Source: Rhipicephalus microplus
Lineage: Eukaryota > Arthropoda > Arachnida > Ixodida > Ixodidae
DNA: 64,000 nt
Reading direction: 5' to 3'
Assembly (NCBI RefSeq): GCF_043290135.1
Contig: NC_134709.1
Location: forward strand, 69,802,456 to 69,866,455
Part shown: positions 29,440 to 40,742 of the stretch, one piece after another
Layout of the letters: each line of letters opens with the position of its first letter
Numbering within the stretch: the stretch's first letter is position 1
Program-made: the position numbers and the translations under genes
Notes under the pieces: generated by a model
The model's database searches: none
Told to the model about the DNA's origin: nothing
Seen by the model: the letters and a program-made list of their open reading frames with translations, nothing else

Positions 29440-31420
29440 TAGGACAGTTATATTTTTATTTTAGAAGAGAGGCACCATATCTGTTTAGCTCTATAGGGTG
29501 GGTCGTTATTGACGTGGTGTTCTAACAGGAGTCCGATGTTTTTGTAAGCACGAGTTTATATAGTAGTTGCGCTGAATAAAAATTTGAATATGTACCAGTC
29601 ATAACCATAAATTTACGCGAAAAAATATTTCAATACTTAGATAAAACAAGAAAAATATGCATCATTCGTTTATCGTGTTGTGGACATCGTCATGGTACTG
29701 ACACAATAGTGACTAGCCTTCCTCCACAAGTGCAGGTCAAAGTGCGGTGAAAGAAATCTCACCAGACTCCATGACACGTTAGTTTCTACAACGACGAGTT
29801 GTTTGAGTGACCTGGTGCATGCAAAACTGGTAAACACTAGTCTCCTTTTTTTTCAGCCATCAGAATTTTTCAAAATGGGCTAATACTTGGGCATTTAGTC
29901 TCGCGCAGCGAGTTTCCCAAACAATATATGAAGGAATCGTCTGTCAGAATTCTCATTTGCTCACTTTACATTTTGGATTTGTCTGTATTTTTCTGAAGAG
30001 AGGGTCCTGTTTCTCACTTCACCACTATCTTGTAATATTTATATCTTTCTGTTCTGTATTGTCTGGCAAGGCGAGAACGCAATACCACACGCTAGCCTTC
30101 AAGCGGTTTCTGAATTAGGAGGGATTGAGGGATAGCTCATTAAAAATTTAAGGCAGTTTCCCGCCTATTCAGCAAGCGCCCCCACCCAGCGGACATAAAT
30201 TGAGCGGTTTTCTTCATCTTGATGTTTTTTGTGCGTGTGTTTATGTCTCTCCGATATCCTTCACTAAACATATTATATAACACTATTCCATGCCTTGCCT
30301 ATTACTTTTGTCATTTTTCTTTCTAATTTGCAAGTCCCGCCTCCTTGCTATACTATGATATAGATGGCTGTGCTATGCTAAGAGCAACTCGGTAAATGCT
30401 AAGTTGCACTGTGCAAGGTTATGCCCAACTTAACTCTTATTACTCCTTAGTTCCTTGCTCCTCTGCGTCACATCACTTCTCCTCATCCTTCATTTCTTCT
30501 CTAATTTCCCATTGAAGGTACTTTGCATGACTGTACTCTTCATGAATCTGTTGTGCACGCCGCCAGATGCTTGGCCCGCACCCGCTTTTTTTTTGGTGCA
30601 TATTCTTGGCTAAGTTTTGCATCCCACGCTGACATTTCCCCAACCCCAAGCTGCTTGCCTGTTGACTAAAATGTAGTACGTCTATAGACTTACGTGGGTC
30701 TTGATAATAAAATCATGTAATATTGAATGTTCCCGGTTTAAAGGGTATATCTTGTACGGTATAGGACGTGCTTTCCAAGATGTCACTATCTCATAATCAG
30801 TGGTGCGCCCGCAGATTGCTTTGGTATGCAAGCTTTGCGCCAGCGTTTAGTCGCATATATTATTTTTACGTCATCGCCGGGTTTAATGTCGCCATCTCTT
30901 CTGGTTTCTCTCGCTACTGGCATGTTGTATTACGTACCATCTATTTTTCCAGGCATGCGTTCTTCTATCTATAATAAAATATATTAAAATGTGCATTCTA
31001 TCCTATTGGATCGACTGTTGGTTTACAGGAGGCATGCGCGTTGTCTGGCTTTGCATGCATTTTCACCGATGTCCTAGGATCTTCTGAGTTTTAGCAGGAA
31101 ATAATTTTTAACAAGAAGAGTAGTATTTGAATATAACTCACATTCATCGCAATTCACCAGCTTACTGAACAAAAAGATGAAGAAACAGCCTTTTCATACC
31201 TTTTATTCGAGGTGACGAGAAACTAAAAGAGCCGGAATTAATGAAAGAGCTGAAAACAGAGAAAAAAAATTAGTAACAGATCAGGCGGAAGATAAAGAAA
31301 AGGACACCGTTTTAGCTCAAAAGATAATAGTTAGTATCAATAACAATCATCACAAAACGCAACATTTCTTTCGTAGTTTTAAAGGTCTATTATAGAAATA
31401 TAGAAAGCGTGAAATAAATA
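29440..31420. other. no gene recognised
   Basis: Two kilobases of AT-rich sequence without recognised coding blocks, tRNA-like boxes or long microsatellites on either strand. Confidence 0.4.
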
Positions 31421-31424
31421 AATG

Positions 31425-31764
31425 AGGAAGCACGCTGTCTGTTTTCTGTCTCTGTCTGTCCGTCTATTTGTCTGTCTGTATGCATATCCGTCTCTCTGTA
31501 TATCAGCCCGTCCTTTCTTCCGTCCGCCCGCTCATCCATCTAGTAAACACTCTCCGTCTCGCATCTTTCCATCATATAATCATCATATACAAGTACCGCC
31601 ATTCAGCGGACATTCCAAGGACTAAAGCGAAAGGTGGCTACAGTATACATACAGGAGACGCAAGACCCACGCCTTAAGGAGCTTCGCCCCTAAATATCAC
31701 AGCATATTCACGGAGTGAATGATCATTAGTGGGGCAAAGCGACATTCCGTCCGCCCACGCACGC

Positions 31765-31765
<1 letters not shown>
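31425..31765 (-). repeat. dispersed octamer-minisatellite repeat, head-to-tail junction copy
   Basis: On the minus strand, from 31765 downward: GCTTTGCCCCAC, TCATTCACTCCGTGAATATG, a short T-containing link, AGGGGCGAAGCTCCTTAAGG, then a new unit with CTTGGAATGTCCGCTGAATG, ATGATGGAAAGATGCGAGA and a second octamer array (31440-31540). The tail of one unit is therefore fused to the head of the next without foreign sequence between them. Confidence 0.8.
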
Positions 31766-31807
<42 letters not shown>

Positions 31808-31879
31808 CATCCGTCCGTTCATCCATCCGTCCATCGATGGATGGATGGATGGATGGATGGATGGATGGATGGATGGATA
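31765..31879 (+). repeat. (GTCT)n and (GGAT)n microsatellites
   Basis: GTCT repeats at 31765-31806, a short CCATCCGT-type link, and GGAT repeats at 31836-31879. They continue the octamer array of the neighbouring dispersed repeat and probably grew from it. Confidence 0.95.
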
Positions 31880-32033
31880 AGGCTGTACCCTTTAGATCGG
31901 GTGGTGGCTCGCGCCACCAAGCCGTAATACTTAATGAACCAAAAACTAGATTCATTTTTTTCCTTAAATAGTGAGGTTGAGGATTCATACTTTGCAGTGA
32001 AGGGTTTAATTTTCACTCGTGCCTTGACATTGG

Positions 32034-32579
32034 CTACCAATCAGATAACCTCCTTCTAGTTGACTCAACCCGCTTAAAGTCTATTTTAGCCTCACTGTCC
32101 CTAAACCCCAGTGCTTTGAAAAACTCTGCGCCATCATCCTGAACTATAGGGTGAAGCTCTTTACAGAACATTATCAAGTGTTCAGCAGTTTCTTCTTCCT
32201 TTCCACATGCACTGCATACCGTGTCTACCCCTTCGTATTTGGCCCTATATGTCTTGGTTCGCAATACTCCCGTCCTTGCTTCAAACAGTAGAGAACTACC
32301 CCGAGTATTGTCATAGATCCTTTCCTTGGCAATTCTCTGCTTAAAAGTTCGATAGATCTCGTGTGCAGACTTCTTAATCATGCCAATTTTCCACATATCG
32401 GTCTCGGCTTCCTTCACCTTTTTTCTTAGCCGATAACTCTTTTTGGTTTGGCCCCTGCTGTTTTCCAAGTATTTACCAGTCACTTTTCTGGTTCGCTTCC
32501 GCCATTTTGTATCGACATTTTTCATGTACAAGTAGCTGTATACCTTCCTAGCCCAACGCTTCTCCCCCATTTCTCTCAA
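32034..32579 (-). pseudogene. LINE connecting region and C-terminal Cys/His tail
   Basis: 181 codons: KRWARKVYSYLYMKNVDTKW, lysine/arginine-rich helices, IYDNTRGSSLLFEARTGVLR, then CSACGKEEETAEHLIMFC (C-x2-C...H-x4-C). It ends RVESTRRRLSDW and a stop, which looks like the natural C terminus. Confidence 0.75.
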
Positions 32580-32720
32580 TGGCTTCTCAAATTTTATCTT
32601 GCTGCTAGCTTCCCTGCCCTCAAACGATGTCTATCCCATATCACTTTGCACTTCCTGATTCGGTGTTCTCCCGTGAGCTCCTAAGACAAGCCTACCTATT
32701 CCACGTTAGTTCATTTCTAA

Positions 32721-33140
32721 TCATGCTTGAACTTCTGATCTCATGCACAAGACCGCATTGCTGAACGTCAGACCAAGAACCATGACCCCTTTCCATATTC
32801 CTCTCACAACATCATACCTATTGTAATTCCACAGTGTCCTGTTTTTCATTACCGCTGCATTCCTGTTACCTTTAGTCGACACGTATATTTCGTGTTCCCT
32901 GAGGTACTCGGCCCCATTGCTTATCCATACGCCCAGATATTTGTATTTATCTGTTATCTCTAGCGTGACCTCCTGTATTGTAAGCTCACTACCTTCATTG
33001 TCATTAAAAATCATGACTTCTGATATTTCCTTGCTGAATCTGAAATCTAACCTATCTCCCTCATTACCACAGATGTCCACCAATCTCTGCAAATCTTCCT
33101 TGTCGTCGGCCATTAGCTCTATATCATCTGTGTACATCAA
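32721..33140 (-). pseudogene. LINE RT motif C and thumb
   Basis: It starts MMYTDDIELMADDKEDLQRLV, so the catalytic box is YTDD, with both aspartates kept. LDFRFSKEISEVMIF and DKYKYLGVWISNG (thumb) follow, and RYDVVRGIWKGVMVLGLTFSNAV at the end is shared with the sister copy. Confidence 0.8.
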
Positions 33141-33241
33141 TGCTGGCAGTGCCTGTTCAATGAGTTTTCCTTATTTGACGACAAAGACGTTGAAGCCCAG
33201 TCCATTTCCCTCTAATTTGGCCTCTAATCCTTGTAGGTACA

Positions 33242-33970
33242 TCATGAATAATAAGGGTGACAGGGGACACCCCTGCCTACGTTCCGTTTTACCTCTGCAG
33301 GCTTGGATACCTGTTTTTCCCACTTTATAATTACCTTGTTACCTTTATAGATATTCTTTAAAAGTTTAGTGACTGCATCTTCCACGCCTAGTGTGCCCAG
33401 TATTCCCTCCAACTCCTCTTGAACCACGCTATCGTACGCTCCCCTGATATCCAAAAATGCTAGCCACATGGGCCTGTGTTCCTTTTCTGCTATTTTGATG
33501 TACTGAGGCAGTGAGAACTGATTGCTTTCCAACCTCCCGTGTTTCCGAAACCCATTCTGCAGTTCCTTCAGCACCCTCTCATTTTCTATCCATGCCTGCA
33601 GTCTTTCCTTTATAATCTGCATCGCCAGCCTGTAGACCACTGATGTCACTGTTATAGGACGGTAGTTGTTTATGTCAGCTTTGTCCCCCTTTCCTTTATA
33701 GATCATGTTCATCCTGCTAAGTTTCAATCCATCGGGAACTTCTCCATCAATTATTATTTTGTTTGGTGCCTCTCTCAAAGCCTGCTTAGACTTCGGACCT
33801 AATGTCTTCATCAGCATAATTGGAATGCCATCTGAGCCTGTTGATGTACTACTAGGAATCCTTTTCTCAGCTATTTCCCACTCTTGTGAAAATGGAGCCA
33901 TTGCGCCACTTGATTCATCCTTGTCTATTGTGCTGCATAAAGGATTTCTTTGTTGAAATTTTTCTGTCAC
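33242..33970 (-). pseudogene. LINE RT fingers and palm
   Basis: 242 codons with TGSDGIPIMLMKTLG, RMNMIYKGKGDKADINNYRPITVTSVVYRL, VLKELQNGFRKHGRLESNQF and motif A LAFLDIRGAYDSV. The frame breaks at GRGVPCHP, which corresponds to motif B (usually GxPLSP), just before the YTDD frame. This is the best-preserved RT of this family in the window. Confidence 0.85.
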
Positions 33971-34129
33971 CCTTGTTCTTATATATTCAATAGTTTCGTA
34001 CCCTTCTAGCCTAGCACCTTGAGCTGTAGTTATAAACCTCTGCTCTAGGCTCGTCTCATTTCTTAGGAAGTTTAGATAGTTCCAAAAATTTCGCAGCTTC
34101 CTTTCTATCTTTTTATGTACATCTTCCAG

Positions 34130-34363
34130 TCACTCAGCTTCCTTTCTTCTAATTTTTTCATTGATCAGAAGGGATGCATCCCTTCTACAGCTTAGAAAGA
34201 TTTCCCATTTTCTTTCAACATCATCTGTCGGTTCAGCCCGCTGCTTAGCATGTCTCTGTTCCCTAGAGGTTTGCAGACGTTTTGCTATGGCTCTCTTAAC
34301 TTCCTCATCCCACCAACTTTTGGGTTTGTCCGTCCGTCTGTCACAAGAAAATCCGTCTGCCAC
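34130..34363 (-). pseudogene. LINE linker between endonuclease and RT
   Basis: The frame has KPKSWWDEEVKRAIAKRLQTSREQRHAK, the WW(D/N)xExxxAI motif that follows LINE endonucleases, then charged helices. The endonuclease itself is not visible upstream. Confidence 0.65.
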
Positions 34364-34470
34364 AATAGCGCCACCTGCTGAGTGAGTCGTACAACTAGGT
34401 GGTTACGAACCGGTCAGAGACGTGTATGGGCAAACACACGGCTTTAGGAGCTTCGCCCCTAAAAATTGCC
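34330..34470 (-). repeat. dispersed octamer family fragment, head side
   Basis: The end GGGGCGAAGCTCCTAAAGCC (minus strand, near 34445-34463) matches the family's conserved head. A few CCGTCCGTCTGT-type octamers lie at 34329-34345. The intervening sequence differs from other copies. Confidence 0.5.
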
Positions 34471-34915
34471 CAAAACTCTTTGAAAGTATGTAGAGGGTAC
34501 CACGCTTCATCTAAAAATGATGACGGATGGCATAGCGGATGCTTCCCCGTCAAAGAAAAATTGTGGACCATCTCCTCGAAGAGAACCATAAAGGGATGCA
34601 AAACTGCAGTGGTGCTCAAGCCGTTTACCCGGCGGAAACGGGCGTCGACGCAGGTGCTGGAAGAACGGTTTGAAGCAAAATTCGGTGTAACCTTTACTCC
34701 TGTAAACGTTTCAATGAAGGCAATCAAACGGGAGCTGGTTTGGGTTTTGTGCAAGTTTATTTGCAGACCCAACCTGCAGTTGAGCGTTGCGGGTGGAGGA
34801 GAGGGTGAAGCGAGAGAGAAGTGGGTTGTGAGTAGGTAAAGAAACAACACCACCTGTACTCATTTGACAAGCTGTTGGCAGTGTTGTAGAATGTACGGTC
34901 GCTCTCAGCCAATCG
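34471..34915. other. unidentified sequence with open frames on both strands
   Basis: Frames of 146 (plus, 34399-34839) and 152 codons (minus, 34395-34853) overlap. Both start inside the dispersed repeat, and neither resembles a protein I know. The phrase GGTACCACGCTTCATCTAAA has a similar counterpart near 62508, so this may be part of another repeat family. Confidence 0.3.
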
Positions 34916-34919
34916 TGAC

Positions 34920-35010
34920 TCTGTAGCGCGCAATCGACCATCCGATCTCTTATTTGTGAGTGCAAAGTGTTAGCCACTGAGCCACGAAGGAGCACCTACT
35001 TCGCCTCGAG
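34920..35010 (-). repeat. tRNA-like SINE remnant
   Basis: On the minus strand CTTCGTGGCTCAGTGGCTAA resembles box A and GATGGTCGATTGCGC a degraded box B. It is adjacent to, and separate from, the LINE fragment that follows. Confidence 0.35.
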
Positions 35011-35014
35011 TCTC

Positions 35015-35960
35015 AGTAAACTCTCAGTAAACACGTAGAAAAATTTAGCGGGATCGCAAGTAATCCACTATCCAAACAATCAGCTTGTTCTCGCAAAACA
35101 TTGTGAAGGAGCTAGAAGTTTCGTATGGCAAACCATGTCAAAATCCTTAGAATAGTCAATATATACATAGCATAAACCTGTATTTGGTCGTTAGGAGAAG
35201 CAACAATGTAGTGCATAAATTCAAGCAACGGTGTAGCCCGCACAAAAGCCGTGCTTTGATCAGAAAAATATGTTGTGTGCATTTAGGTGTTCTACGTAGT
35301 AATTGTTGTTTATATGCTCCAAAAGCGTGGAGCTTGTATAGAAAGTGTAGATATTGTTCTATAATTTCTTATTTGCTTGTTTTGGAACTGAACCCCCTCC
35401 GCGGGGGTCCAGTGGCTAAGATTCTCGGCTGCTGATCCGCAAGTCGCGGTATCTAACCGCGGCTGTGGCGGCTGCATTTTCAATGGAGGCGAAAAATTCT
35501 GTAGGCCCGTGCGCTCAGATTTTGGTGCACGTTAAAGGACGCCAGATGGTTAAAATTTCCGGTGCCCTCCACTACGGCGCCTCTCATAATCATATGGTGG
35601 TTTTGGAACGTTAAGCCCCACTAATCATGTTTTGGTACTTAAGAGCAAGACGTTTGCTAATTTTCACAGTTTGGGAAACTGTTGCAGAGATTTGCTTTTT
35701 TTAAATATTACGGTAACATAATCAGCACACCATGCTGAGCCATACTTTAGAAATATATTTGCCATACCGTATGCGCTTGAGTGCTTTGTAAGTTGAGAAA
35801 TACTATTGGGGTATTTACTTCAGAAAACCTCAATTCAAAATTAGGAAGAGCTGGTTGTTTGCTGAACACGAAAAATGAAGGAATGTTGCCGTTATTGGTA
35901 TAAAAACAGATTTAAAGTAATTGTTAAGGCATTTGTATACCTTCAGGATTTGAAGAGGAT
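35015..35960 (-). pseudogene. LINE RT fragment interrupted by a SINE
   Basis: The minus strand at 35040-35380 reads SNYRTISTLSIQAP, DQSTAFVRATPLLEFMHYIV and YAMYIDYSKDFDMVCHTKLL (motif A). Upstream sequence beyond the SINE (35640-35960) reads as a plausible earlier part of the RT, with stops. Motif C is not seen before 35015. The copy is old. Confidence 0.6.
35390..35627 (+). repeat. Ruka-like SINE with 12 bp target duplication
   Basis: The tRNA-like head (GGGGGTCCAGTGGCTAAGAT, CGCGGTATCTAACCGCGGCT) and the body with CAATGGAGGCGAA, GGTGCACGTTAAAGGA and TCTCATAATCATATGGTGG are present. TGTTTTGGAACT (35378-35389) and TGTTTTGGTACT (35628-35639) flank it. It lies inside a minus-strand LINE RT relic. 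Confidence 0.88.
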
Positions 35961-36029
35961 TGTACATCAAGAATTAACGATAAGGACATAGACGATCCAG
36001 GACTAATCGACTCCTAGAATCCTAGTTTA

Positions 36030-36865
36030 TTCTTTTCATGGGTGTATGAAGGCATTGCTAAAACGCCGCCTACGTCAAGCTCTTTCAGACAATGAGCTTC
36101 AGTCATTTGATTCACTCATTAAACTATCCTTAGAGTATGTTTCTAACATATGGCATTCGCATCAAGGATATCTTTCTGACATGCCTGAGTTAATTCAAAA
36201 TAAAGCTGCTAGGTACATTGATTCCTCATCTTCACGTTTTCACAGTATATAAAAAGAACTATTAAATATTACCCCTCATTACACGCGGAAAATATTCCAG
36301 ATTATCCTTCTTTTACAGCATCTACTTTATCAACAGCCCTTTTTTAGGAAAATTCATTCATCCTGCTGTAAATCTTTCTGCCCGATGTACCACGATCACA
36401 AGGTGCGTCCACTATTAACTCGCACAGTAAAATACTTCGACTGTTTTTTGTTTTACAAATAAACAAATACAATGCCCTTCTGCACATAATTTCAAACATT
36501 AAAGAATTGTCTGGTTTCCAGTAAGCCCTACTATCTTACCTAAGTGAACAGTGCTGCCATACTAGCTTAATCGTTGGATTGCAAGTTTGAACTTATGCTA
36601 TATATTTTGTGATCGATTGTACACTGTCATATGTTCATTGATCGTTTATTTTACTCCATTGAACGTTGTATAGCTGAACTTTGTTACGTTTTTTTGTGTT
36701 TGCCATAAGTTTCCTAGTTATTGCATTTTTTTCATTTTTCATGTTTGTTTCCTATTTTATTTGTTTTTATTCATTTGTTGTTCTACATATTGTATCACCC
36801 TATGTTTAATTTGGTGTTACTAATGATATCGGTTACGTAATTTATTTAAACAATAAACAAAAGCG
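36030..36865 (+). pseudogene. LINE C-terminal fragment and 3' UTR
   Basis: The frame 36046-36252 reads LIKLSLEYVSNIWHSHQGYL and LIQNKAARYI, the post-RT block (LxxPxLEYxSxxWxPxxxxxxxxLExIQNKAxRxI) of many LINEs. Degraded sequence continues to about 36530. The AT-rich 3' side ends in AACAATAAACAAAAG near 36850. Confidence 0.65.
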
Positions 36866-37010
36866 GCCCAAGACTGAGCCTCCCTGCAAGCTCCCCTAAA
36901 TAGATCTGCAGGACAGATGACCTCGCATGGTTGAACGTAAAAAAAAAAGTTTGAGCGTGAATGCAAGCAATTCCCTACCCAATCAACCAGCTTAATGTCA
37001 TCCTCGGACC
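36866..37010 (-). pseudogene. short LINE RT motif B scrap
   Basis: The reverse complement reads approximately LQIYLGELAGGSVLGPLLF over 36845-36905 in shifting frames, which recalls VPQGSVLGPLLF. Too little remains to name a family. Confidence 0.35.
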
Positions 37011-38200
37011 CGTAAGGCCCGAGAACAAACCCTGAGGGCCCGTTTACTTAAGGGCCCGAGACTTGCACAGTCCATGCACTCGACGCGAAGCCCTTCAAGA
37101 ACCTTGAAAGCCATCTGTTTCGCCAGCTTTGGAAAATCGCGCACATCAAAAGAAGGGCTCACTGGTCGCACAGCGTGGGAGGCATCTTGCACAGGTACAA
37201 CCAACTCGTGTGGCATCATGTCTCCGAATAATGGAGCATCACTAACTCACAGCAATGCTCCACAGGGATGCGTCCACGCGGTCTTTCTCTTTTATTTCAC
37301 TAATTACTCAAACACTCTACACAATTTAAAAAGTCAATCTTAACATTCTTTTCACTTTCTGTGGGTGTAGTTTGCGAAATAGAACAGGATCGCTAAAATA
37401 TTTCCGGGACTGTTTCTGTATCTCTACATCCCTGATTGAACAAGATAGCTCTACCTTTGGCTGCACTGTCAACCGCTTGTGAAACGCAGTATAGACATGT
37501 TGAGAGGACTCGGCAGCTGCTGCGGGTGAGGGAGAAAGTGACGTCAACGCGCAGCTGCGACTTTACTTACTTAGTATTGTTACAACTGTGGTGGAGAGAA
37601 CTCTATGCGGCGTGTTGGCACGGAGACACGGGTGGACAGCATTACGCAGGCTAGTCAAGAAGCTGCTTCGAATCTAAAATTAGGATGATTTATTGTGTGG
37701 TATAGGTACCCTGCAAGTGTGCTGTAGCAATGTTTCGTTTTGCACGAATTGGCTGAGATGAGTAGGAACTGTTCCAAAAATGTCCTTCTACGTTCTAGCC
37801 TGTGGAAACAAATAGCAACACATCTATCCTGATATTACGTTTGGAGCACTGCTACTACACATCGAATTGCTCACCTTGATGAAGTAACTCCATACCGGGT
37901 GGACGCTGAGTAATCACTGCGCTGTTCCTGGTATGCCACAAAAGTAACCGTCTGTGCTGAATTATTCCAAACCGATATGCGCAAATCGTGGAGTGCGCTT
38001 TTGCACACGGATGATTCCTGAAAAGGACGAACGAATATGGGGAGACATTGTTACTTTGAAGGATTGTTTGCGGGTCGAGGGTGAGTTGCTACCACATAGT
38101 AAAAAGAGGTGCTAACAACGAGGACACAGCAGGCAAAGGCGACAACAGAAGAGCTCGCTAGCAGTTACAGTTTATTGAATAACCACACATAAACAAAGAC
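37011..38200. other. no gene recognised
   Basis: Minus-strand 36998-37219 is open for 73 codons and plus-strand 37074-37343 for 89. The latter contains NAPQGCVHAVFLFYFTNYSN, which vaguely recalls an RT motif B (APQGCVLSPLL). GC-rich GGGCCC repeats lie at 37010-37060. Nothing else is assignable. Confidence 0.3.
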
Positions 38201-38224
38201 AGCCTAGGTGACCACTTGTGAACA

Positions 38225-38375
38225 ATTGGCGGATCCGACGTACAGTCAGATATGCCGTACAGAAAAAAAGAGATCCGACGTAAGGAAAAAAAAGGGGAAA
38301 GATCCCTACAGAAAAAAGAGATCCGACGAGAAAAAATGAAATCCGACGTACAGAAAAGATTGGCAGATCCGTCAT
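38225..38375 (+). repeat. degenerate minisatellite of GATCCGACGTACAGAAAA-type units
   Basis: GGATCCGACGTACAG, AGATCCGACGTAAGGAAAA, AGATCCCTACAGAAAAA, AGATCCGACGAGAAAAAA, AATCCGACGTACAGAAAAG and AGATCCGTCATACAG follow one another with a variable A-rich spacer. Confidence 0.6.
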
Positions 38376-38464
38376 ACAGTGGGAATCGATTATATGCGAA
38401 GAATGAATGAGAAATGTTGATATGTCACTTTAAGATCAGCACAACGTTACGAGGTGGAGGTAAA

Positions 38465-38735
38465 TGATGCCGTACACGACTTTTGTGTCATGATTATCAT
38501 GTTTGGATGTGTCGTTTACCTTCATCATCTATTCACGTCACGTGATACCAAATTTAGTATATGCGTAGCTATCGAAACAGCCACGAGCATGCCATGAGCG
38601 TGGTATGTTGTCGTGTTCTTACGTGACAAGCGTGTGAGGAATATTATGTTTGCACTATATAGTCACATATTTTGTCATTCGTTGACGTCACGTAACACCG
38701 AATTTGGTATATGTGAAGCTAGAAAAACTGGTCTG
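38465..38735 (-). repeat. two diverged 146 bp satellite monomers, inverted
   Basis: The plus strand shows TGTCATGATTATCATGTTTG, ATTCACGTCACGTGATACCA, AATTTAGTATATGCG and, about 140 bp later, GACGTCACGTAACACCGAAT and TTGGTATATGTGAAGCTAG. These are the reverse complement of the monomers at 19490-21810. Confidence 0.8.
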
Positions 38736-39028
38736 AGACCCATTTTTGCGCCGTTTGCTGTTTGCCGGAAAATGATGTAGCCAAATTCGACGGAAGAGTG
38801 ACATGGCTAAGCGGCGTCATCTGCTTTCGCCTCTCCGCTTCGTCTGCATCTGCTGCGGGACAGTTTGAGCTGCTTGCTTTTTCCTCTGTGGTTTTCACGC
38901 TATGCCGTAGGGGTCGTTCCCAGCGAACATTCCAGCAGTGAATAGAGAGTTTCAGCCTGCGCGGTATATATATATAGTTGAAAAACGCACAGCAATTAAA
39001 TATGACGTCACCTAAAGCAGGCTCTTAA

Positions 39029-39638
39029 ACAAGTGGCGCCACGTATCCAGCCTTAAGCATAACTGACAAACGTGTAATGTATGCTTTCTGAGATTTGGTA
39101 AGGCTTGCTTAAGCATACATCAATTATTCGAGTATGGCTCTCAAAAACGATGACGAATAGATTCGAGTGTGTCGTTGAAGCTAAGGGACATGAGTCTAAA
39201 GCGAATGGAAGCATCAGTTCGGAGCTTACGAGCTGCAGAGAGCACAGCAACCGCTTTATAGATTCCAGGCGGTCGACAACTGCATTCGGAAGGGCAGCCA
39301 AGTTTGTCGGAGGAGCTTTCCATGCAATTCGGGCAGGTCTCGTGTGGGCGGCGCTAGTCTACGGCACTGCGCCGTTACGGCAGGCTTACCGCTAGCGTGA
39401 GTTGGTTGGTTCACATGCTCTCTGTAGCTCGCAAGCTCCAAAGTCATGCTTCCATTTGATTTAGACTCATGTTCGTTAGCTTCGACAACACAGTACTCGA
39501 ATCGATAACGGCGCTGTTTCTAAGAACCATGCTGTAATAATTCATGCTCTAGGCTTAAGCAAGCCTTCCCGAATCATGGAGGGTATACAATACACGTTTG
39601 TTTGTTGTTGCTAACAATGAATAGCTGGTGCCACTTGT
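39029..39638. repeat. 610 bp foldback structure with about 230 bp inverted arms
   Basis: The left arm (39029-39252) and right arm (39404-39638) are inverted copies: ACAAGTGGCGCCA against TGGTGCCACTTGT at the ends, AAGGCTTGCTTAAGC against GCTTAAGCAAGCCTT, and CATGAGTCTAAA against TTTAGACTCATG within. A spacer of about 150 bp separates them. The architecture resembles a long-TIR MITE or foldback transposon. I found no convincing target duplication. Confidence 0.85.
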
Positions 39639-39639
39639 C

Positions 39640-40732
39640 CAAACACCTGCTTTGGGGACGTCGTTTTCAATTGCTGTGTGCTTTTTTTTAAATACCGGAA
39701 AGGCCAAAATGCTCTATTCACTGCTGGAACGTAGTTTGGGCACAACACGTACGACAATCGTGAAAACCGCAGAGGAAGAAGCAAGCAGCTCGAAGTGTCC
39801 CGCGGCAGACGCAGACAATGCGGAGAGGTGAAAGCAGACGACGCTGCTCAGCCATGTCGCTCCTCCATCGCTGATTGGCTAAACCACTCTCCGGCAAACG
39901 GCACAAAACTTGTGCATTGACACATTTTTAGAATGGCGAAGAACGGCAGACGTGCGCGAAGCAAACAGCCGTTCATCATTGTGGACAAATGTAGTCGAAA
40001 TAGAGATGGAACGGGCCGGAGAATGTTTTCGTCAAAAGCGTGCGTGCGATTACATCACCCCATGTGCGAAGACCCCAGTCGTTGGCTCCTCAATACAGAG
40101 TAACTTCCTCGGCCAGCTCTCGCCCGGTAGAGGAGCTTCAGAGGGGAGGTTGGGGCGGACGCTCACTCTAGTAGAAGCTGCGAACCTTTTTCGTAAGGGT
40201 GCGATCACGAGTACTGGTGCACGATCTTTCTCGACAAGTGTATTCAAGATCGACATAAAATAAAACTGGTTAGGGTCACTGGAGCAATCACATTCCCTTA
40301 AACCAGCGTTTTGTTGAGTGACGCGAGATTGGATCCAAAAAAAGAAGCTGGCTACCATCCTTAAAATACTCGAAAATTTTGTTGCTACGCGGTACTTGGT
40401 TCACCCTTGTGGGAATACTGCGATTTTTTTAGTAACTTTTGGAGAATTCAAAACATGACCTTGTCCATGAAAGTGACAAAAAAACGATTGTTCATAAAAA
40501 GAGTCACATTGTTGCTGAAAAACAAGTTTTTGACTGATAGTACAAGGAACTGGTGGAACGCGCAACAATTATCGTATAAGAGCTGCATAGTTCTACACAG
40601 TGGCTCACCATGTCGATGCTATACACACCATTCTGCCCTTGGATGGGTGATAAGAAAGCAGATAGGGTTTTAGGGGAGCAAGTTGGTTCATGTGCTACAT
40701 TGTGGCCCAACAGCGCCAATATTGGGACGAGG
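39640..40732. other. no gene recognised with confidence
   Basis: A minus-strand frame (40050-40358) of 102 codons includes CDCSSDPNQFYFMSILNTLV and RKRFAASTRVSVRPNLPSEA, which might be a LINE linker region but lacks a diagnostic motif. No other structure was seen. Confidence 0.3.
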
Positions 40733-40742
40733 AAAACACAGG

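Larger units (their letters stand above)
32034..34365 (-). mobile_element. LINE of the same family as 4500-7960, decayed
   Basis: Minus-strand order: linker (34130-34363), RT (33242-33970), motif C and thumb (32721-33140), connecting region and Cys/His tail (32034-32579). The endonuclease is missing or lies beyond the truncation near 34365, where a dispersed repeat begins. Reading frames are longer than in the 4500-7960 copy, suggesting a younger insertion. Confidence 0.85.

Noticed and set aside
37074..37343. RT motif B-like APQGC in an 89-codon frame
   Set aside because: Only five to six residues fit, and no other RT block lies at the right distance on either side.
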